Source: Rhea pennata (taxonomy: Eukaryota > Chordata > Aves > Rheiformes > Rheidae). From it: 64,000 nucleotides of DNA. The first letter of the stretch is position 1. Each line of letters starts with the position of its first letter. Of this stretch, positions 1 through 13,201 are shown one piece after another. The DNA lies in the NCBI RefSeq assembly GCF_028389875.1, contig NC_084672.1, positions 4,067,501 to 4,131,500 of the forward strand, written 5' to 3'. The notes under the pieces are model-generated. The model searched no databases and had not been told where the DNA came from. It saw only the letters and a program-made list of their open reading frames with translations. A program made the position numbers and the translations under genes.

Positions 1-350
1 ATTGCCTCTTGCCCTGTCCCATGGGACAACTGAAAAGAGTTTGTCCCCATCCCCGTGACACCCTCCCTTCAGGTACTTGTACACATTGATCAGATCCCCC
101 CTCAGTCTTCTCTTCCCCAGGCTGAAGAGGCCCAGCTCTTGCAGCCGTTCCTCACAGGGCAGGTGCTCCAGCCCTCTGATCATCTTTGTAGCCATACGCT
201 GGACTCTCTCCAGTAGCTCCATGTCTCTGTTGTCCTGGGGAGCCCAGAACTGGACACAGTACTCGAGATGAGGCCTCCCCAGGGCTGAGGAGAGGGGCAG
301 GATCACCTCCCTTGACTTGCTAGCAACACTCTTCCTAATGCACCCCATGT
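1..350 (-). mobile_element. CR1-like LINE fragment (3' part of ORF2)
   Basis: The block resembles the reverse complement of the avian CR1 retrotransposon 3' region. Hallmark stretches are the 'gcccagaactggacacagta' area at 242-261, 'gatcagatccccc' near 89-101, and 'cacctcccttgacttgct' near 304-321. Similarity fades at about 350, just after 'aatgcacccca', which fits the 5' truncation typical of CR1. The 3' tail lies outside the window. It is not a functional element: only the end of the reverse-transcriptase ORF region would be covered, and no intact frame is seen. CR1 abundance is the main repeat-based reason for calling the genome avian. The subfamily was not determined. Confidence 0.88.
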
Positions 351-3300
351 ATCGGTAAAACCTGTCAGGAGGAGGAAGGGAAACTGCAGTGTCTTTCACC
401 CCTGCCTTCATTAGTCACACCACACCTTCTGGAAGAGGCAGTACACAAAACTTACACAAAAGCAAGTAATTCCCCGTAGGTTGGGCAAAAGTATTTATGC
501 TAAGGCAGAAAACGTTCCTCTTGGTGTCTTCTTGTTGACTGACCTGACAAAACCAGAATGTCTCACAAGACCGTGGCTGTCCTATAATGGGAGAAACGTA
601 TGGTGCAGTCCTGCTCCCCTCTCCCTTAAGCGTTTTCGTTGGGGTACAGCACAGCAGATCCCAAGACCAAAACGTCGGATGCACAGGAAGAGTCCTGGGT
701 CCTACCATCTTGTCATTGGCACACAGCTTGGGTGAAGTCATGACGCGTTTTGGGCGACACATCAAAGAGGGCATTTACTCTACAGTCTAGGAGCAGCAGG
801 AGTGAGGTGGGCTAGGGTTTCGGAAAAGGTTGGTGGAAAGAGCTTTTCGGGGGGAGGGGAGAGTTATAAACTTTGGAAGTTACCAACGGCATATATGTTG
901 AGCCTGATGATAGAAAATAAAGACCATATGTATCTTAGGGACTTCCTAAAATATTAAATTGTTAATAGTTCAAGCAAAGAGGAAAAGTTATTGCAAGAAA
1001 ACTTTGATGCATAGACAAATGGCACAGAAGCAAACATCTATTTAGATACATTTGCCTATTCCAGTTCTTTTTTGTACAGAGAGGACAAAACACCCCCTTC
1101 AAGCCTTTTCTGGAGCTCCAAAACTCTTTGGTGCCACTCTATAGCAGGTAATGATGATGTTCTGCACTGAAACCTTATAGATAGGTATTGCTCTGAAGGC
1201 TTTTTAAGTCTTTCCTTTAAGAAACCTTTTGGAAATCTAGTAGGATCTGGCTATCATGGTACTAAATATTGGAAAAATATAGTGCTTTCTAATAAAAGTT
1301 AAATAATAAAAATGAAAAAGTCTGTCAGTTAATTACTGAAAGGAAGATTAATTTGAATTTCTAGTCTAGACTTATTTCAGCCACAAAGTAAATGAAACAG
1401 TATTTAGATGCAAGAGTGTCAAGCAATATGAATCATCTTTAAAGCACTGTGTTTAATTAGGCCAGGACAAAGAGGTTTAAACAATGTCACTGAAATCTAA
1501 TTCTCTGTATTAACCTCTGTCATAAAGCAGAAGAGTGAAATCAGTAAAAGTGAAAAAGTGATGGTTTAGCTAAGCTTATTTGTTACAGCCACTGCTCTTG
1601 AACAAAGTGATTTTTATGACTATGAACCTCCATAAGAGCAGAAGTCAAGGTCACGATAGCAATACATCATTCTGGGGAAGAACCGTACTGTAACCTCACA
1701 TCTGTGCACTGCAAGAATAAAAGGCAGCTGCAACTAGCTACTTTGAGAATAAATGCTACTTAAAATAATAAGTATCTATGCTGCATTATGTTCTGGTAAG
1801 ACAGATGAGTCAACAAGAGGCCACACTAAACAGAGAACCATAACAGGCTGTGCAGTCGTATCTGGACTTCATTTACACTCTGTAATAAAAATCTAAGTTT
1901 CTTAAGAGTATACAGAACAAATATACATAAGATGTCAATTCGAAGTAGCTTTTTTGCGGTAGAATAGTTGATTGTGTGTAAAAAAAAATTCGAGCTGAAC
2001 TAAAAATTAAAACAATTTGTGTGCGTCTCTTGGTCTTCAAGTACTCTGCAGCAAGTAGCAAACATAACTGTTAGCTGTAACATATTTTGGAAACAGAGGT
2101 AGAGGAGGAAAGAGATAAGGACAGGAAACAAGATTAGGCTCCGAAAATGAGCTGTGCCTTTTCGTCTGTGTGGATTAAGACGGTACTTACATGTGAGGTA
2201 AATTTTGGTCCACCTACGTACTTTGGTGACACCGTTTCTTCCAACACCAACTCTAAGTGTGGCTCTTATACAAGGAAAAACAATTTTAGGAATGAGTAAT
2301 TAGGGCAACTTCCATGCCTCCAGTCCACAGGAGCGCTCTGCTAGCTCAACAGAACCTCAAGGGCTCCAAGTAAGATAAGCTGGAGAAAACAACCAAGCAA
2401 ACAAACCCCAAACCCCACCAAACCGCCACTCTCTTCTCTGGGCAGCCAATTGACATCGCTGCTTCATTGCTTCACAAGCAGGAGAATCCTGCAAGGAAGG
2501 CTCGCTTTTACTGAAGCCCTGTTCAGAATCAGACAGCTTCAGTAAAGATTTGGTAGGTCTGCGCAACGCAAGTGTTTGCTGAAGAGCATGTGGGAAAACT
2601 TGACAGCATCAAAAACAACACAGGGAGTGGAAGAGAATCTCTTTAAGCCTCATTCTACTTATAAAGTGGAAGTCTGAATAGTAATTATTTACTACCCCAG
2701 TGATTATACATGAAAGCGATATCATGAATGAGATGAAAAGGCTTCAGAAATGCAGCAACATTTGTTACTTCCCAGCTGAAATGAGAAAGATTCAGATGGA
2801 AACAAAGACTTCGACGTCTCAGCAGTAGGGCGATTAAACAGAAGTAGCTGAACAGTAGAGAGTTTTGATTTGCCATCATAAGGACCTTTAAGGTACATTC
2901 AAGCTTCTTCCTGAAGATACGGTTTCATCCAGTTGTTGAGATAAATTATTTGGCTTAGGTAGATGGGAGCTGAAGTCTGAATTTACCTTCTGATCTCCCA
3001 TGACCCACTGCAATAATAAAGATCTGTCCCACTGAGCTCAACTCTTCTAAGACACTTTTGGCTCTCTCTTAAGAGTCAAGACCATGTTAGCTTCTGTTCT
3101 GAAGAATATCCTTCTCTATTCAAGCCGCTAGCCTGTCTTACCTGCCATGCTCACCTCTGCAATTCCCACCTAAGAGGCCAGCCTGCTGTTGTGCCAGCAG
3201 AGCAAGGAATAGCAGGATGTGGAATAAACAATCGATATCCTAAGCCAGACAGCCCTGGAGCAGGACCGACTGTAAAAGGAACAGAGAAAACAAACGAACA

Positions 3301-6300
3301 AAAAAGACTATCCACCCATGTAAGAGCCAGTAACGCCGTCAAGATACGAATTCCAAGGCAAGCACCACTTAAGACACAGGAGCGAGGCACAGGCTAGAGG
3401 GTTGCTTGTGTCTTCAACAACGTCTGTCCCTCGGCCAGGCAGTTTAGCTGCATCTTTGGAGTTTTAGAACAGGGTTCCTGCCTACGCAACAGTTCTGTCC
3501 ATAGCAGAAAGGCTTGAGAATTTTAAACACGGCACTCTTGCCGGAGGAAGTAACTACTCCAACTTGCAGGTGAGGTATGCTTTCTGACGCCAAGCCACAC
3601 GCAGGCAAAGAGTGTTTATAATGCGGAGTACAAATGCAGTACAACGTGGTATACAGTCCACGTGTGGCTCAGCAGTGACAACCAAATTCTCACTGAGGAA
3701 TATAGTTTTGCATAGCATAATTCACTACAATGGAAAACTATGCAAGTCAAAAGAAAAAAAAAAGTATAATCTAATTTTTTTGGCTTCCCAGGACGGAGGA
3801 AGAGAGAAATTAAAAGCAAACAATGCTGTGTTCCTCGATAAGGAATCCTACAATATAAGAACTGCAATTTAAAGCACTGCAAAAAATGAATGGCAATTTT
3901 CGGTAGATACAGCACTAATATATATTAGTGTTTCTGACAAGCCAAGAATGTCAGCTTCTAAGCACAGTATGAATCACATTAGAATTAAGAACAGCTGAGC
4001 CTGCATAACAGATTATATAAGCGTTTATAAAGCACAGGAAATACATTCTTATATACAGCTGAACTTGCTGGCCTTGAGTAACTAATAACTGTTTTGCTGT
4101 ATGCATCTGATAAAAAAAGTCACTTTATTGACAAGATAACTACAATTTAATGAAGTACTAGAGATAAGACACTGAACAGCTGGGCAGAGTGTAGTGGCTA
4201 TTAAAAATGCCCTATAAAACAAGGGGTCCGCTCTCATTAGAAGTTGTCCTTCTAACAGGACAGAAGGAAGACCAATGAGCTGTGAAAGCAATTCAAATTC
4301 AGCAAAATGTTTCTTTGTTCAAAAATGGTAGACTTTTCCCTCAAACAACTTTAGGAAATTCTGGCAAAATAATCAGTGTTGGTCCTCATGCTTGAGAAGG
4401 AAAAATAACAAGGAAACCCAAAGACTCTATTACCAGCAGAGGTTATCTGAATCCATTTATCAGATGCAACTGATAGTGCCCATATCTAGATCATCTTTCC
4501 AAGAAATCTTACTTGGGATTGTTCAATGCAAAGTGTTTTCTAAAATTAATTGATAACAACTGATGAGACTCGTAAAATAGTGAATTTCATTGCTGTGGAT
4601 AAGAACAAATTAAAAGCAGAAGATATAGTACTAATACTGCAGATACGTCACTGCAAGATTTCGTTGTGCTCTTAGTCAGTCTGATCCATTAAAACAGTAA
4701 CTGGCTGTGACAAGAAGCAAGTTGTTAAATGTGTTCATAGCAGAAGATAATTCAGCGATCTGGCATTCCACTGGGCTGGAACATTGGCACCAAAGTCAAC
4801 AAAAATGCAGAGTAAGATATTTTGGGTTTATATATTAAGAAGTATGAATTCTTCAGCCAGGCAATCAGATTAAAATAAAAATCAAAGCATGTAAAAGCCA
4901 TTAGCAGTATCATGAAAACTAGAACCATGTAAGACTTTTCACTTACGCTAACATTAGATCAATAGCAAACCTCGTTGTGCATTGACAAAGCTGTGACTTT
5001 TCCACCAACCACCAGTTTAGGTGCAAATTACAATTAATCACTGCCACCTTAATTATCATCCTTACGGTCTTCTCTTCCTCACCACCTTTTCTTTTCAAGC
5101 TACTCTCACTTCAGGTTGTGAGGAAATGGCTCAGAACAGGCCGACAGAGTAGGAAGCTAATGTCCTGGAGGTGAGCGAAGGATGGAGGGGACAGCACTAA
5201 GACTGACACAGTGCATCCACAGCATCCCCGAGTTGTGGCAACGACACATTCCTTTGATGCAGAAAAGGTGGGTGCAGTTGCCAGACAACAATTTCTAACG
5301 TTTTTAAGAGACTACACTACTTCCCCTTCACAGTCCTGCTCTACAAATCACAAATAGCATTTGTTTTGTACTTGCTTTCACTGCATCCTTTTCTTCTGAT
5401 CATATAGTCTTCATCCATGAACTTCACTCTTCCAGCTGCCTGCACGGATTATTCCTTCCAAAAAGGGAACCAATTGTGGAGCCGCAAGGAACAGAGGGAA
5501 TCATTCCCAGCAGCTTCCCCAGAAGTGATGGCTGACAACAGAGCACCAGCATGTCCTTCGTGGATCTGAGCACTACCAAGCTCTAGGCGTGGTACCTTCT
5601 GAGTGTCACCATATGATCCCGAAAATTCAATCCACTTGCTAGGCTGGTCTCCTTCTGACAGAGGGAGGCCTTGTTCCCTGTCCTCTTCAGTGAACTAGCG
5701 TGGAGGTGAGGTTGTGAAGAGGAAGAGGTGGTCAGCAATGATATCAAAGGCTACAGCTGGAGGCAGGTGGGTGCTCATGAATACAAATACCACCAGAGCT
5801 TGAGGTAAAATGCTCATGGCACCAGAAAAGGCTTGAATGATCATCTTCTCCAGGTAGAAGAGAGGTAAGCAGGGACAAAGCCAGTCCTTTGTTCACATAG
5901 GCAAAAGACATGAGGGCGAGCTCCACCCAGTAGGGTAGACTCTGAAGCAGACTCTGAAAAGTCATTCAGAGTAGCTGTATGAGGGCTGGAGGTTCCCCCC
6001 CCCCCCCCCTTCCTTTCTTTCTCACACATACACACCTTTAAACCCCTGTAATCACAGCACTGAAAGGTGGGAACATTAGTTCAAATCCCTAGCCTTAATT
6101 ACTTTGCTTGATAGAGAGCAGGAACCTGAAACTAAAGCCCCCACTCATCAGGAGGGTGCTTGAACCATCAGAAAATAGAATGATTTTTTTCTGTCTCACT
6201 GACCATTAAATAGCTCACAAATTAGCGAAGGATCACTCAAGCACTCACACAGATCATTCTATATTAAGGACATTCAGACTTCTTAGCCCAACAAACCACA

Positions 6301-8790
6301 TACCAAATAGTTCTCTAAAAGCAACAGATCCTCTCTTTCATCTTAACTTCTTTCTCCTACTAAACATCTGCATCATTCTATTTTCATACCGATCGCTATC
6401 TGAAAACTATTTGTTTTTACTTCCTGAGAACAGTTTGCCGTTATAGGATGAGCAATATCCAGATAGCCAGAGGATGGATCTGTAGTTGAATTGCTCAGGG
6501 CAGGTATGGCTCGCCAGGCGCATTTCAGTACCCCTTGCCTAGCAGCTGGGCTCTCTCCAAGTTTAAAGGCAAGCACAGGAGGGAACTGAACCTAAACCTC
6601 CACAAGCCATGGAAACACTATAGTCAGATAATAACAGACAAGGGAACCTAAAACACACAAAGCTAAGCATGTATTCAGCAACAGGCAGAAGACCCTGATG
6701 TTACACTGAAGAATTTAGCAGTTGAATGGACAAAAACCCCTCAAAACAAAAATTCCACATATCATAATCTGTAATGGTTTAAAATTAATGAGGTTTTAAA
6801 AATAAAATTAGTTTACATTTTGCTTCAGACCTACTTTAACTAATCTGCTGTATTGTAAAATAAGCAAATCTATTAAGTTTATCAAAATACAGAACAAACA
6901 AAATTGAAAGTTTGTTATCAACTCAAAGGATTTAAGCAGCAACTCTATCACATTACAAAAACAGGCCACGGTTATAGAAAAAAAAATTTACCTATTTCTA
7001 GCTTACAAATATGACCTAACTACAGAACATCTCATAGGGCTCCTTCACAAAGGGTTTTGTGAATACTTTTACAAAATACTTTCCTTATTAGGCCATAAAG
7101 CAAGAAGCCAGACTGAAAGCTCCTTATATTAATAATTTGCTCTTTCATACTAGATTAAATGGTGAATAACAACCAGTTTCAGTGAAGTTACAATGGTATA
7201 AGTCAAGAACGAGCACATAATTTAGTGCTATACAGATAACTAGGAGTTAATGAAAGTAATGGAACTGGAGGTGATCTTTTGATATACCTGGTGAACACTA
7301 AGACTGCAAATGAATACTATTTTTTTCAAGCCAGAACAGAGGAGTTATGGTCAGTTCTGTGGCCTGTAAATAAAGAAGAAAACTGCTTAAAAAAATAACA
7401 AAGAGATGCTCTTTGCTGTTTATCGGTAGTTTTCAGGCTTTTTCTCTTAAAAGCACATATTCTTGTATAACCTACTGGATATAAACTTGTTTTTCATTTA
7501 CCTTTCCCAGACCTTCTAGAAATATTTCATGGACCCAGTGGGATCTCCAGAACACTGCAACAGATCAAGTCAAAAAAACTGGGAAATACTCTCTGTAGCA
7601 CTTGTAGCTCTCAAGGACACTTGCTGTAAGACTACACAGACTCCATTACAAGGAAAAAGTGGGCAAATTAAGAGAAGGCACAGCAATACTTCCTCCCGTA
7701 CACTTGTAAAAGTACCTACAGAAGCAGATGTTTCAAATGTCCCTCTTGCAAACATGAGGACAAGCCCTGACTGTAACAGTGTTCAAAACTTACCTGAGAC
7801 CTCACAAACAGCACTCAGCAGCACTGGGGATCCCAGATGCAGAGGAAACAGCTGGAGTTCAGATTTCTTCATGAGACAGCTGGAGATTTCCCAATAAAAG
7901 TCAATGCAGCTTTCGATCTCAACTTTTCTGCTGTTCCAGCTGCACGTTGTGGATCCCTGGGGAACGTACTGCCTGAGCAACTCGTGGTAGCATGGTTTCC
8001 ATGCAGTAGTGTATATGGCTGGTTTGTTTCTTATTTTCATGACATTAAATTACATGTTGAATTTTACTTTGGTTAACATGATAGGTCAACAAGTAGAATT
8101 ATGAAGAAAAGATTCAAATATGCTAATAATACGGAAAAAGAATAAACTTCAGCCTTTCAATACTTTAGTTTCAAAGAAAAGTATAAAAGCCTTTGAGATT
8201 GCGGCAGTTGCAAAAAAAAAAAAGAAAAAAACAAGGAAAGAGAGAGACAGACAGGTACACACACTACAGCAAAAAAGTTAAATGCTTCAGCCCAGGCTGT
8301 TTGGGAAAACATGCGACATAGGTAGAGCAGAACTCAGCTCCACGGTCATAGCGCATTCTCATTGGCTCCACTGCTTTTGCCTTCGAAGTTTAAAAAATGG
8401 TTTAAAAAAAGTAATGTATTATATAGAGTAAGTACACTTTCTTACACTTATATTAATATACGGAAATACCGTATATTCTATATATAATCTCATTTGTCAA
8501 CAGTTTGTAAATCAGTTTTTTTAAGTAAGAACATCAGCCATTAATTGTTTTAAACTTAACAAGTGAACACGCAAGCAGGAAATATGATACATAAACAGGA
8601 ACAACGTCTTTCACACAGCATTTAGTAAATACACTAGTCAAAGCCTGGTCAGTCTGTTAGTAACTATGATCAACAGTTCTAAACACAACTGTTGTCTCGT
8701 ACAACTTACGTATACCCAACGATGCTTGAATTCTTTGCTCCTGGGCAACAGAAAACATCTTTTTCACTACCTTTTAGCAGCAAGTCAAGT
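351..8790. other. Intergenic AT-rich sequence beyond ASB7, no gene recognised
   Basis: No open frame longer than about 122 codons and no recognisable protein family was seen on either strand. The stretch holds a C15 run at 5995-6009 and many short A or T runs. Part of it, near 5640-5965, shows two overlapping hydrophobic frames on the minus strand, listed separately as a finding. In human the next gene on this side is ALDH1A3, but none of its exons was recognised here. The right-hand limit depends on where the ASB7 3' UTR ends. Confidence 0.5.
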
Positions 8791-8791
8791 C

Positions 8792-8797
8792 TTTATT
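8792..8797 (-). terminator. ASB7: Candidate distal poly(A) signal for ASB7
   Basis: Minus-strand AATAAA, followed within about 40 nt by a T/G-rich run (minus-strand sequence near 8730-8770). A similar signal sits at 9163-9168. Either could end the ASB7 transcript. There is no direct evidence of use. Confidence 0.3.
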
Positions 8798-10740
8798 CCA
8801 GTTTCCTTCCTCTCCAACTTTTGGAGGTGCAAAAACTTATTGCAATTTTTGCTTGTACATTGCTCTCAAGACTGAAAACGCTTGCTTCCAGATCCCACTT
8901 GTGTGCCAGGAATATTCAGATATATCCCCTCCTTATTCCACTTTAGCATTAGTAAATGGACACAAAGCAGACTTATCTACAATATCTGACCTCTATTTGG
9001 TCCACTTTTGCTATTTCATTCAGCATAGGAACTTGAGAAGGAAGAGTATACCTTTCAGACCTTACAGGGGCTGTACTGGAACCCAAACAGGGAAAAAAAA
9101 ACTATTCACAGCAAAAGACTAGTTTGTTCCCTCCCTTCTGCAGGCCAGCTCTAAGATGGAGTTTTATTCCCTGATGCACTGGTACAAATCCCGTTCCAAT
9201 TCACGAGACAAAATCCTATGCAGGGTGGAAAATTTGTGTACCGACTGTGTTACCAGAGTCAAAGCACTGGAGAAGGGAGAAGGAGTAGAAGAGACAGACA
9301 AACGTTGAGAGAAAGTGTGTAAAGTGGTATTATGTTATTAAAACATCACATCAGAAATAAACAGAATGTAAACCAAAAAAAAGGTTTTAACCAGATTTAA
9401 CTTTTTTTTTCTTTAAGTTTCAAATTGACCCAAAGCAAAAACTTACATTACAAAGGAAGAACAAAATACAGTATGATATTGATAACAGAGTTGCGTGGAA
9501 GCGAGATTTGTGGGCAGGTTGTAAATTGTTCTTGTTGCAATTGCATTCTAGGCTCTGGACAGATTTTACTGAGAGAGTTGGGATCCAAAATTATTCATCT
9601 AGTCCGGGTCCACCCTGGTGACATGCTACATATTCTCTTTGCTTCAGGGCACACGTCCGACAAGCCTGTCCAGATGTGGTCTCCTACTATTGCCAACTAG
9701 AGCCAGAAAACTAAATTTTCCACATGATCCCAAGGAAGTCAGAGTTATTCCAAGCATGGGTGATAATGAATTTAAAAAAAATCCCAAAAAACAAAAAACA
9801 CTCAAGAGCTTTTCAAACTAACAAGTATTATCTATAATGTAAATAGTTTAGAAATATGGTAATTAAATAATCTAAAAAACACTCTTACTCTGCTGTACAT
9901 TTATAAACATAAATATTTACAAAAACTTTCTGCTTTGTTTTAAAGGATGAGGTTTGCAGTTTGTTAATGATCAGAGTCTTTTACTCATATTGTTTCTTTG
10001 GTGTATTTGCCAATTTTTAAGGTTTATTACAAGTATCCAACTGTGAATTTTAAGGTAATGGAACTAGGCTACATAACAAATTTATATTATGCACTTATCA
10101 TTCTACATTCTCGTCCAAACAAAAAAAAGTTCAGTTTGTTTTCCAAAGTATTTGTGCACGATTTTTAAAACAAAGAAAACGACCAAATTCCCCATTACTG
10201 AAGTTCGGGTAGGATTAATGATGAATACGCTCTTGCACTTCACTCCCTCGAGCACGCGGGTAACTCAGAACAGCCAACAGTTCAGAGCTACACGCGTGCT
10301 GTAGTGCTTTGCTGAATCAAGGTTGGAGAAACCAACTACAAGAGATGGTTTAGCTTCGTAAGAAAGGATGAGGGCTTCCCCCCGCCTTAGGGAAGGGAAA
10401 AGAGAACGGGATAAAAATGAATTTAAAAGAACAGCGTTTTACTGGCCTGAAATCTGTGTGTGCTCCCTTTAGATGTCAGTCACTCAAAAGAAATATCCAA
10501 AAAACAAACCTCAAACAATAAATAATGGAATTACACTTTTCTTCGTTAAATAGTATTTTTGTTACCAACAAGGTCTTCCATAATTTTCTTCAGTCACAGC
10601 AACAGACAGAACAAATAATTTTCCTTAATATAGGTTGCAACTAAAATATACTCTAGATTACCTTAGAAAATATTACTGTAAAAATTCAGTGGGGATGGAC
10701 ATTGGTTTAGACCAACTTACAAATGTAGTGAACAATAAGC

Positions 10741-10767
10741 AAAAAAAAAAAAAAAAAAAAAAAAAAA
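10741..10767. repeat. Homopolymer A27
   Basis: Twenty-seven consecutive A residues on the plus strand. No target-site duplication or recognisable retrocopy body was noticed beside it, so it is called a simple homopolymer and not the tail of an insertion. Confidence 0.9.
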
Positions 10768-11970
10768 CCCACAACGTTAAGGTTCTGATTTCATTTCACC
10801 AAACTGAAGACTCAGGCTTAAAACTTGCCAGTCAATTCTTCACTTTTGTCATCATGCCTCAGTACTGTCGAGGTTCAAAGATCTTAAAGGTTGATCCTTC
10901 CTGCTTCTACAAAAGCTGACAGATACCATCAAGCACGCATGCTCTCACACACCCTACCCACGCTCTGTTTGCTGCCTCTACGGTGCCACCACCGCACGTA
11001 CAGTCTGGAGGAAGCACTGTAGAGACGGGCGCTCTGCTGCCCAGGGGTGGCCAACGCACGGGCTGTACAGCTTTAGGAGCGGACGTATTGGCTTCCTGCG
11101 TGCTGCTGTGACATTAACTTCTGGTCACTGCTGAAGCAGGCTGGACTTGAACCAATATGGGTTGGAAATAAAAAGGTTCAACATCCCATTACCAATCCTC
11201 TGAGCCATAAATCTCCAAAATCACTATTGTTTGGAAACCTGATGCAACGTCAGGCACTATAGTAAGAGCGAATCCTCCTTGCTTGCCACAGCTCCAGTGC
11301 ATCCATTATTCGTGGTAAGATTTGTGTTTGAGGAACTGCAATATAGGGTTGTAGAAAATTAAAAGGAACTAGGAAAGTTAAATAATACAAGTATTCTTGC
11401 TTCCCCTTTTCATATTCTAATATTAAATATTTTGAAAGTGACAGTGTTAAAACTAAAAGCCACTACTATTCCTTTCATCTCCCCACTGCCATTGATACAA
11501 TTGGTACAAAAGCACTCTTGATACTAGAGAGGCTCTTTACGAGCCAGCAGGATGGCAAAACAAATGTAGAAGACACTGGCAAGAACCTTATGATCAATCA
11601 ACAATTCCTTAAGAATTAGGAGAATGAAACAATTGCAGATTTTGGCCCACTTTTTTTTTTTATGGCAAGAGTAGTGTTTTTTTCATTGCAAACAAAACTC
11701 TTTAACAGGTCTTTTTAATACCTATTACGAAAAACACATTTAGTAGCCAAATTCCGGTACTGCTTGCAGTTGCTGCTTTCAGATTAATAGAAAGCCACTT
11801 AATGTTTACAAAACTTAAAATTTTAATAGGAATGGGACTTTTCTTGTTAGTGCACATAAAAGATGCAAATTAGTAAGTTACATGCACTTCCCACCCTTTG
11901 AGCTGAAGCAAATTGAACTTTTGCAGGAAAAAAATCATCACTGCCTTTAAAGTAAAAGGGGTTAGACCAA

Positions 11971-12017
11971 TTTTTTTTTTCTTTCTTTTTTTTTCTATTT
12001 TCTTTTTTTTTTCTTTA
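11971..12017. repeat. T/C-rich simple tract
   Basis: A run almost entirely of T with scattered C, about 47 nt on the plus strand. It lies within the probable ASB7 3' UTR, where the transcript would read A/G-rich. Confidence 0.8.
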
Positions 12018-13061
12018 AATGGACACAATTTATCCGAGAACCCGTAGATAAATTTCAACTGAAAGTGAAATAAAGCAGGTTATACATTCATGAAATTTGG
12101 GATTAATAATGAACAGCAATTGCTGCATCATTATAGCAATATCATATCAACACTACAGTGAGGCAGCAGTTCCTATTCTTACAAATAATGTACTCAGACT
12201 AAATGAGGAATAGTGTGTGTGGGGAAAATCACACATAAAGGGAAAATACATCAGAAAGATTATTGCACAGGAGGCACTGCATGAGAAACAAAATACATTG
12301 GCTTCAAAAATCCAGATCTGTGTACTCTGAAGTTAATGTGAAAAATACAAAGGCTATGCCTCTGTGTAGTGTACTGTCACTGTTAAAAACAGACTTACAA
12401 ACAGCCACCCATTTTACAGGGAATGTCAGGAAAGCAGAGGGCCCGAATTTTATCAGCATCCAAACTACAGTAATTTGGAAGAGAATAATACAGAAGGAGT
12501 CAATGCTTACACCTATGAATTGAATAGGTTACCTGAATCTTTTTTAGATTTCCAAATGATATTTCAGTGGTACTTCAGGACATGCTGATTACCAACTCTA
12601 CCCTCTATCCTGCAAAAACATACAGCCAGGCAGAGACTTACAGCTACAAGTCTCAACACGCAACATGGCCCTGAAGATCTTCCTATAGGTATCCTTTTGT
12701 AGGACTGGTGCCTTGGTTTCCAAACTTTCAGTTTAATAATTGCTCAGCATGTCAATTCGAACCAATCACTTCCCTTGAAAGGCTATTTTCCACCTCCACT
12801 GCAAGTCTGCACACTTAATTTGAAAACAAACAGAAAAACCAACAGCAATTTTTAAAATGTAATATTGTATAGAAAGCTTGGACCTTGTAAACTTGGACCA
12901 AGAAACCAAAAATTAAGACCTTCTAGCATGTGGTATAAAAAACCCAAGGAAGTGTATACCTGCCTTCTGACTTCACAGAAAAATCAGAACTTGCATAGGA
13001 TATACTTTGTGCAAGGCAACAAGCCTCTTAATCTTGCTCAGAGTTCTTCTCTTCATGGATA

Positions 13062-13201
13062 TCAGATATCATCAAATTTGTGTTTTAAGTAGTCTTTCAT
13101 GACCTTGGCAATGGGTAGTTCATCAAGTAGTTTTAGGTTTTGAAGGCCTATACACTGACGAATTTTAATTCGGCATAGATCTTGCAAGTTTCTGGGCTGT
13201 C
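13062..13201 (-). CDS. ASB7: ASB7 coding exon 3 (SOCS box, C-terminus)
   Basis: Last coding exon, 140 nt including the TGA stop at 13064-13062. The acceptor is a minus-strand TTTTCAG ending at 13202. The first two bases GA complete an arginine codon begun with the final A of exon 2. The exon encodes residues 273-318, beginning R-Q-P-R-N. This is the SOCS box: an Elongin B/C-binding segment around 'DLCRIKIRQCIG', then a Cullin-5 contact segment around 'LPIAKVMKDYL', ending in FDDI. In the ASB family the SOCS box recruits Elongin B/C, CUL5 and RBX2 to form a ubiquitin ligase. The three exons sum to 957 nt, or 318 codons plus stop, equal to the length I recall for human ASB7. The exon cannot be read as an independent gene because its apparent upstream frame is intron. 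Confidence 0.95.

Larger units (their letters stand above)
8791..13061 (-). other. ASB7: Probable ASB7 3' UTR (extent uncertain)
   Basis: This sequence lies directly downstream of the ASB7 stop codon on the minus strand and has no long open frame. AATAAA hexamers on the minus strand occur at 10023-10028, 9163-9168 and 8792-8797. The last two are followed on the minus strand by G/T-rich stretches, as expected downstream of a cleavage site. ATTAAA variants occur at 11822-11827 and 11714-11719, so a much shorter UTR is possible. The stretch also holds A27 at 10741-10767 and a pyrimidine tract at 11971-12017. The real cleavage site cannot be decided from sequence alone. Confidence 0.35.
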
